Below are positions 59,101 to 64,000 of a stretch of 64,000 nt of DNA, one piece after another; position 1 is the stretch's first letter, and each line of letters begins with the position of its first letter. The translations under genes were made by a program, and so were the position numbers. The DNA comes from Sipunculus nudus (Eukaryota; Annelida; Sipuncula; Golfingiida; Sipunculidae). Under the pieces are notes generated by a model. The model saw only the letters and a list, made by a program, of their open reading frames with translations. It was not told the DNA's origin and made no database searches. The DNA lies in the NCBI GenBank assembly GCA_026874595.1, contig CM049306.1:32816019-32880018 (forward strand), in the 5' to 3' direction.

Positions 59101-59727
59101 GTAGGGCAGGGTCAGGTAAAACCTGTTGTTGCTCAGATGTGTTATTTCTGCATTTCCCAGACCAGAAAACAGTGGTTGGATACTACAGGAAGTTTTGTCA
59201 AAATTTTGCTGCTGTAGCTGAACCTTTGACTAATTTGTTAAAGAAGAAACAAAAATGTGTATGGAATGTTCAGCGTGAAAATGCATTTCAGAATTTGAAA
59301 GCAATTCTGTAAAGTTTACCAGTTTAACATCTCCAGGCTTTGCTGTACCTTTTAAGTTAGCTGTAGATACTAGTGATACTGCTGCTGGTGCTGTGTTGTT
59401 ATAAGAAGGCAATGATGACATAGATCATCCAGTTTGTTATTTCTCAAAAAAAGTTTAATGCAAACCAGAAAAAACTACTCCACTATTGAAAAACAATGTT
59501 TGGCTTTGATTTTGGCGTTGCAACATTTTGAAGTTTATGTAACTTCATCAGTCAGGCCTATCATTGTCATCAGTGATCACAATCCTCTCACGTTCATGAA
59601 CAAGTTGAAGTGTAAAAATCAAAGATTGTTGAGAATGAGTTTGTTCTTACAGGATTACAATCTTGATATCATACACATTAAAGGGAAAGACAATGTACTT
59701 GCATATTGCTTATCGAGATGTTCATGA
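59101..59727 (+). pseudogene. RNase H
   Basis: After HFLGHIVGQGQVKP and GYYRKFCQNFAAVAEPLTNL (in different frames), the RNase H domain starts with KLAVDTSDTAAGAVLL, first catalytic Asp at 59366. A stop and frameshift follow near 59402-59455. The frame from 59434 then gives NYSTIEKQCLALILALQHFE with the catalytic Glu at 59488, IIVISDHNPLTFMNKLK with the second Asp at 59575, and the closing IIHIKGKDNVLAYCLSRC. It would remove the RNA strand during reverse transcription. It is the last domain of pol here, with no integrase after it and only about 130 bases to the 3' LTR. Confidence 0.88.
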
Positions 59728-59846
59728 AATGTTGAAAACAGGATATTTATGTAATGTTGTAGATAAGATAATTTTTTAGATGTTGTTAAAATTTAGTGAA
59801 AGTGATCGCAAAAAGAAAGTTTTCCGGGAAAACTTTCTTTTTTTAC

Positions 59847-59857
59847 AGGAGGGGGAG
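59847..59857 (+). other. Polypurine tract
   Basis: AGGAGGGGGAG ends immediately before the TGTTAC start of the 3' LTR, the expected place for the plus-strand primer. Confidence 0.9.
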
Positions 59858-60673
59858 TGTTACAGGTGCGCTTTTTATTGTGTGAAACGGGCGTAACTCG
59901 TGTTGTGACACCCTCGCCGGGCCGTTTGTTACATTCGAAGTTTAATCCGTACTAGTTGAACTCTCGTTGTCATGCTAGCCTTGGGCTTTCTCGCCTGGTC
60001 GTGAGTCACGTGTGGACCCTGGTATGTAGAGACACACACAGCGATGTTCTTCTAGATGATTCCTGTAACGCGTGTTTACTGTGTTGTGTAAGATCTTTTA
60101 GACTGTTCGAGAAGTGAAAAATTCTCGGCTTGGGGTGAAGAGTATATAAAGGGGCTGTGTTTTAGAGCTGAGAGCAACAGAGAAGATTTTCAGCGGACGC
60201 AAAAGCGTGTGTCAGTTTCTGGGACCTTATCCGACGAGTGCGGCAATTATAGATTTTTTTCAGACTTTCTCCTGGATTTTGTGCATCTTTTTGGACTTCA
60301 GTTTACTTTTTGGATTGTTACAAGAGCTTTACACTGAACTGTCATTCTCCGAGAGTACACATTTAAAGAACTCATCGTTGTGACGGTGGTGGTATCCAGG
60401 TACTGTGCACTTTGTGTATTTTACTGTGTGATTGTATTGATTTGTTGTTATACCGCTGTTTTACTGTATAATTGTGTTAATTTAGTGTATTGTAATGTTA
60501 GGGTTGTTTTAAGAATAAATTATAGTTATTAATAACAAAAAACACTGACTTCTTTGTTCGTTCCCCTGGGCGTTTCACGCTGCCTAGTGTTGCGGAATCT
60601 GATTTTTTTATCTCCTTGACAAAATTTGCGTTCATCACGCATATGTGATCTGTTTATATTAGGTTCTGTAACA
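59858..60673 (+). repeat. 3' LTR, 816 bp
   Basis: Same termini as the 5' copy (TGTTACAGGTGC ... TTCTGTAACA). It has TATATAAAG at 60143 and an AATAAA at 60514-60519 that is missing in the 5' copy (AAAAAA there), the likely polyadenylation signal. It is followed by ATATATATAAATATATG, the remainder of the TA target. Confidence 0.96.
60514..60519 (+). terminator. Polyadenylation signal in the 3' LTR
   Basis: AATAAA in TTTTAAGAATAAATTATAG, about 370 bases after the TATA box and about 150 before the LTR end, a usual place for the R/U5 signal. Eukaryotic poly(A) signal, not a bacterial terminator. Confidence 0.6.
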
Positions 60674-61806
60674 ATATATATAAATATATGTATCATATCT
60701 CATTTTCAAGAATGGTTCTCCTCACCACTTCATACCCAGTACGCGTCACGCGAAGAAGGTAACATGGAATCAATGAAGATTTCGCACGTCGCCATGTTTT
60801 TGATTTCATCACCGACCAGACAGCTTAAAAGAAACTACTAAGACATATCGTTTCGGATGGAATACTTTTATACTTAGAAATAATATGTTTGCCAAAGGGA
60901 CTGGTAAACGTTGGAATCATCCACTAAGGCTTATCAGCTGTATCAGCCATTCAAACATCGTATCAGGCAAGGAACATGGGCTAGTATTTGTATTTTTTAT
61001 TTTACTGCAACTTGATATATTTTGTTTTGTGAAACAACTTGCAATTAAAAAGGATAGTGGCTATTTTGCCAGTATAGCCTTTTCTGCCAGTAAAGGTAAT
61101 TTAGCTCACCAGGCTACTTTAACGTTGTGTCATACATTTTATAACTTACAGGGGTAACTCATTTGATTAGATGAGCTGGGTGTAACAAAAGAAAGTTATT
61201 TAAGGTTAATTTTATTGAATATGGTTCCATAAAATGCAATTGAAAGGCTATGTCACTGGTAATGTATAGCATACATACAAGAAATAATCTGGGTACAACT
61301 AATTTTATTGCGTTTGAGACAGGAATGAACTAAAGCAAATGTTTCAACTTCCCCCTCACAGATTTGGCAAATATAACGTGGGTACACCTGTTTTCTCCCC
61401 TGGTAGATATGTTACACTGCAGCCATGCTATCATCTTCAAAGTATTTTGTGTTCACGGAGGCATGCAGAAGGAAGCATATCTCCTTCACTTATCATGTTT
61501 GCAATAATAGTTATACACTGCAGTCGTCCCAGACATCATTTCGTGTGGCCGCTGCTTTGTGTGGCAAGGTTCTCTGGACATGGTAACCAGGCTTTGTAAT
61601 CTTATCCATCAAAACACTCCTTAACTAAGTGTAGACAATTTTTCCTCAACGTAAGATATGACATCCTAGACTCTTTTTAAAGAATCAGCCTTCCATAAAT
61701 TCGCTTTTTTTGCCTTTTTGTCTTCAGACTGAACTGGTAGGAGAGTATGAATGTCAAGATGTAACATCTTACCTATAACCTTGCAATTAATACTCCAAAC
61801 ACAGTA
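60674..61806. other. No gene recognised
   Basis: After the TA remnant, frames of 60-90 codons occur (for example 60885-61157 and 61339-61599) but match nothing I know. Possibly the unrecognised 5' part of the LINE that follows. Confidence 0.45.
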
Positions 61807-62333
61807 ACCTCAATCACGATGAACGGACAGAGACCGCAGAGTGTGGATCAGTTTACTTATCTGGGCAGCACCTCTCTTGAACGGTGACTATTAATACAGA
61901 AGTTCTGTCACGATCCAACAGTACATACTTTTCTGACGAAAGCCTAGACCAGGAAGGCTTGTCATGTCGGATCATGCCTGATGAGCGCATTCCGAAGCAG
62001 CTTATGTAAGCTGAACTCTCATTTGGCAAACGCTTTCTCTAGTAGAAACAGAAGAAAAACTTTAAAGACATCTTGAAACCCTCTTTGAAATCTCTTGACA
62101 TTGACGTGGCCACCTTGGAAACCATTACACAGGACCGCCCTAGAATAGCGCAGCTGCATCAGTATAGGTTGCAAAGTCTAAGAAGCAAATCATTCTGCGG
62201 ACGTACAACGCAAAAAAACGGCGCGAGTACAGAGCTGCCAATTCACCATCGGCTGATTCCACACATGTCTGTAATGCATGGACCAGGGCAAAATTATTAC
62301 ATTATCCTGCCATTCAAAGATACCAAAATGTGA
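61807..62333 (+). pseudogene. LINE 3' end fragment (post-RT C-terminal region)
   Basis: The frame from 61807 reads TSITMNGQRPQSVDQFTYLG then STSLER, the INxxxLxxVxxFxYLGS block that follows reverse transcriptase in many LINEs. After frame changes come CRIMPDERIPKQLM-like and ELSFGKR-like sequence (61970-62040). The frame from 62073 then gives KPSLKSLDIDVATLETITQD then RPRIAQLHQ. The order MPDxRLPKQ, GELxxGxR, KDxLKxSLKxxxID..xWExxAxDR is characteristic of these LINE C-termini. The copy is 5'-truncated and carries several frameshifts. It may belong to the same broad family as the remnant at 44690-45840, on the opposite strand. Confidence 0.78.
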
Positions 62334-63754
62334 CACTTTGTTCCCGTGCACTATACGCGTTCAGGCTAGTTTAGACTATTTGTTGTCGTTATGAAATTTT
62401 ATTTTGCCATATGTCGACTTGGTATATTCCATCTGTCAGAAAAAGCAATTATCCCTTTGCCTGTTGGCACACACGAGTTTGGAAAAAGACACAGATGTAA
62501 AGGGCCCATACCGATATAAAGATAAATACTTTTCTTCATAAAAAATAAGCACTCGAGACGAACAAGAGTTGAAAACAAAATATTGCGTAACTTCACATAT
62601 AACTACATTTACATATAACTAGTAATCCTCCTTATGCGCAATCCATGTTTCAGGAGTCATTTTCAGTTTGTTAAACTGAGCATGTTTAACAAGTTTATAC
62701 AACCGTCACAGCAGCTTTGAAAAAAAATGGTCAGCATTAATTACCTGCAGTTCATTAATATGTACCAAGAGTACGTAAAAAAATTCCATTACTTCTACAA
62801 AGAAAGGCAGGTTAATAGCTCCCTTTAAATGTTAACCGTGTGTCTTTTAAGCAGTCTTTTCACCTGTTACTTGTTTATCAAGGTTTGTTTATTGGCGAAA
62901 ATGATAATTTATCTTAATATCGCAGATGCTGTAAATCAATCGGCAGTTAAAAAGTAGTTATCATGGTTCATGAATTGTCTGGGAGCAAATTTAAAAAAAA
63001 ATTGAACAACGAAAAGAAATGACTATCATGACCCGCAGATTATTGAAGAAAACCTTGCGCAGCCCAAAGAAGCTATGATATAGGAAATTTTTTTTTCGGG
63101 AAGGATTGTTTTCAGTAATGAGTGCATGAGAATATGTAGAAATAACTGGACATGAAAAGGGTGAATATGAAACTTTGTCGCGATGTCGATTATTTGTTAG
63201 TCTCCGGTGTAAACCATGCGACAAGATGTTGAAAAACTTTGGTAATGAAAATATTCAGATCCATCATCCAGACATAGCGACAAAAACTACAAATGTCAGC
63301 TCCTGAACGAAAAAGAGGGGGAAAAGAAATCGGAATCGGAGAATCGGAGTAGAACCCCAATACACTTGGCATTCATCGTCTTTCAAATAGGCTTCCTTTT
63401 TCTGAGGCATTTATTAACACTTTTCACTAGTTTAATTCATCTAAGAGCTTAGTCAAAACAATTTGTATGTTTTTTTCACAAACATTTTCTCAAGATTATA
63501 TACACTATATTCTCATCTATCTTAGCGCTTCTATTGAGAAACTCTAACTTCTAACACTGGCTTTACAAAATGGCTACTATAATAAACCGTGAATGCTTGT
63601 ACCAATAGACGTAACTCAGTGCCACCTCTTACTGTGGGCCAGGAGCCGTTATATAGTTATATAGTTTGCCGCTAGGTGGAAGTATCTGTTCTAAGTGTTG
63701 CGACACGGCAAAAATAAGTTTGACGGCTGTGACATTGGGAGGCATTATGTTTTA
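62334..63754. other. Gene-free AT-rich region
   Basis: Nothing recognisable on either strand. Confidence 0.5.
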
Positions 63755-63875
63755 ACCATTGTATCTGCTGGGCCAGTCTAGGTAGTCCAAAGAAGCAGGA
63801 GAAAACATCCGACCTTGGACGGGCTAAAACAGTCCATTTTCTCATATCCCCGCCGGTATTGTCCCAGCTCCTGTC
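63755..63875 (-). repeat. SINE remnant, body only
   Basis: Plus strand shows GTCCAAAGAAGCAGGAGAAA then ACATCCGACCTTGGACGGGC and CAGTCCATTTTCTCATATC then CCCGCCGG, matching the body of the SINE at 33736-33960 (CCAAAGACCCTGGAGAAAAC, CCTTGGACTTG). The tRNA-like head is missing. Confidence 0.55.
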
Positions 63876-64000
63876 GATACATTTATTTAATGAGAATGGT
63901 GATTGAGTTTCTCTGTAGATGGCATATCGATTGTGGGAATTTAAAATTACAATTACTCCTGTTAGAAGTGCCTCTTGAGTAATTCAGTTAGAACTCTACC
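63876..64000. other. No feature seen
   Basis: Short AT-rich end of the window with no recognisable signal. Confidence 0.5.

Larger units (their letters stand above)
53673..60673 (+). mobile_element. Full-length Gmr1-like Ty3/gypsy LTR retrotransposon, decayed
   Basis: A 7,001-bp element with paired LTRs, a primer-binding site, a polypurine tract and an ATAT flank on both sides. The internal region encodes, in order, gag with a SCAN-like block and CCHC knuckle, aspartic protease, integrase, reverse transcriptase and RNase H. Residue-level motifs are of Ty3/gypsy type, but integrase precedes reverse transcriptase. That order, with a SCAN-related gag, is the hallmark of the Gmr1-like group, first described from deuterostomes. 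More than ten stops and frameshifts, a deletion at the protease/integrase junction and a 151-bp duplication make it non-autonomous. The LTRs remain very similar to each other. Confidence 0.93.

Noticed and set aside
53673-60673. Endogenous retrovirus with an envelope gene
   Set aside because: Only about 130 bases separate RNase H from the 3' LTR, leaving no room for env; domain order also differs from retroviruses.

Overview
This window looks like intergenic or intronic DNA from a repeat-rich, AT-rich animal genome, most likely a mollusc and probably a bivalve. The guess rests on repeat types I recognise from memory: the 10.3-11.96 kb repeat ending in a GACAGACGGA-rich tail and a GCTGAGCTAA terminus, tRNA-derived SINEs with a TTTCTCC/GTTTCCTCCA-type body, and repeats containing GGCGGCCAT. 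Nothing is bacterial or viral in layout. I found no convincing intact host gene, tRNA, rRNA or CRISPR array. Almost everything that can be named is a transposable element or a tandem repeat.

The main object is a 7,001-bp LTR retrotransposon at 53673-60673, inserted in a (TA)n microsatellite. It has 808- and 816-bp LTRs (TGTTAC...GTAACA), an 18-nt primer-binding site of tRNA-Pro type, a polypurine tract and a 4-bp ATAT flank. Its decayed coding region runs gag (SCAN-like, coiled coil, CCHC knuckle), protease (DTG), integrase (HHCC, D-D35-E, GPY/F-like end), reverse transcriptase (YIDD), RNase H. Integrase lies BEFORE reverse transcriptase. That is the Ty1/copia order in a Ty3/gypsy-type element, which marks the Gmr1-like group. 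Two related solo LTRs lie on the minus strand at 42126-42878 and 16083-18549. The second is split by about 1.5 kb of other DNA. All three copies are flanked by ATAT.

A second object of interest is a 427-bp miniature LTR element at 45068-45494 (minus strand). It has 152/157-bp LTRs, no coding capacity, the same tRNA-Pro type primer site, and a tRNA-like A box plus B box inside each LTR. It sits inside a broken LINE (44690-45840) with a CACA target duplication; removing the element and one CACA brings the LINE reading frame back into register.

Other elements: a Penelope-like GIY-YIG fragment (18666-19120, minus), a second LINE 3' end (61807-62333, plus), SINE remnants on the minus strand (about 33.7, 47.5 and 63.8 kb, possibly 15.7 kb), and a hAT-like MITE candidate (40734-41280). 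Tandem arrays are a 145-bp satellite (8660-9600), a 50-bp minisatellite ending in a foldback (37641-38227), a 405-bp perfect-phase duplication (29087-29896) and a diverged 417-bp duplication (36161-36975). Many (TA)n tracts are present. A small pre-miRNA-like hairpin lies at 23188-23268.

Between these, long stretches hold only short random open frames in AT-rich DNA.
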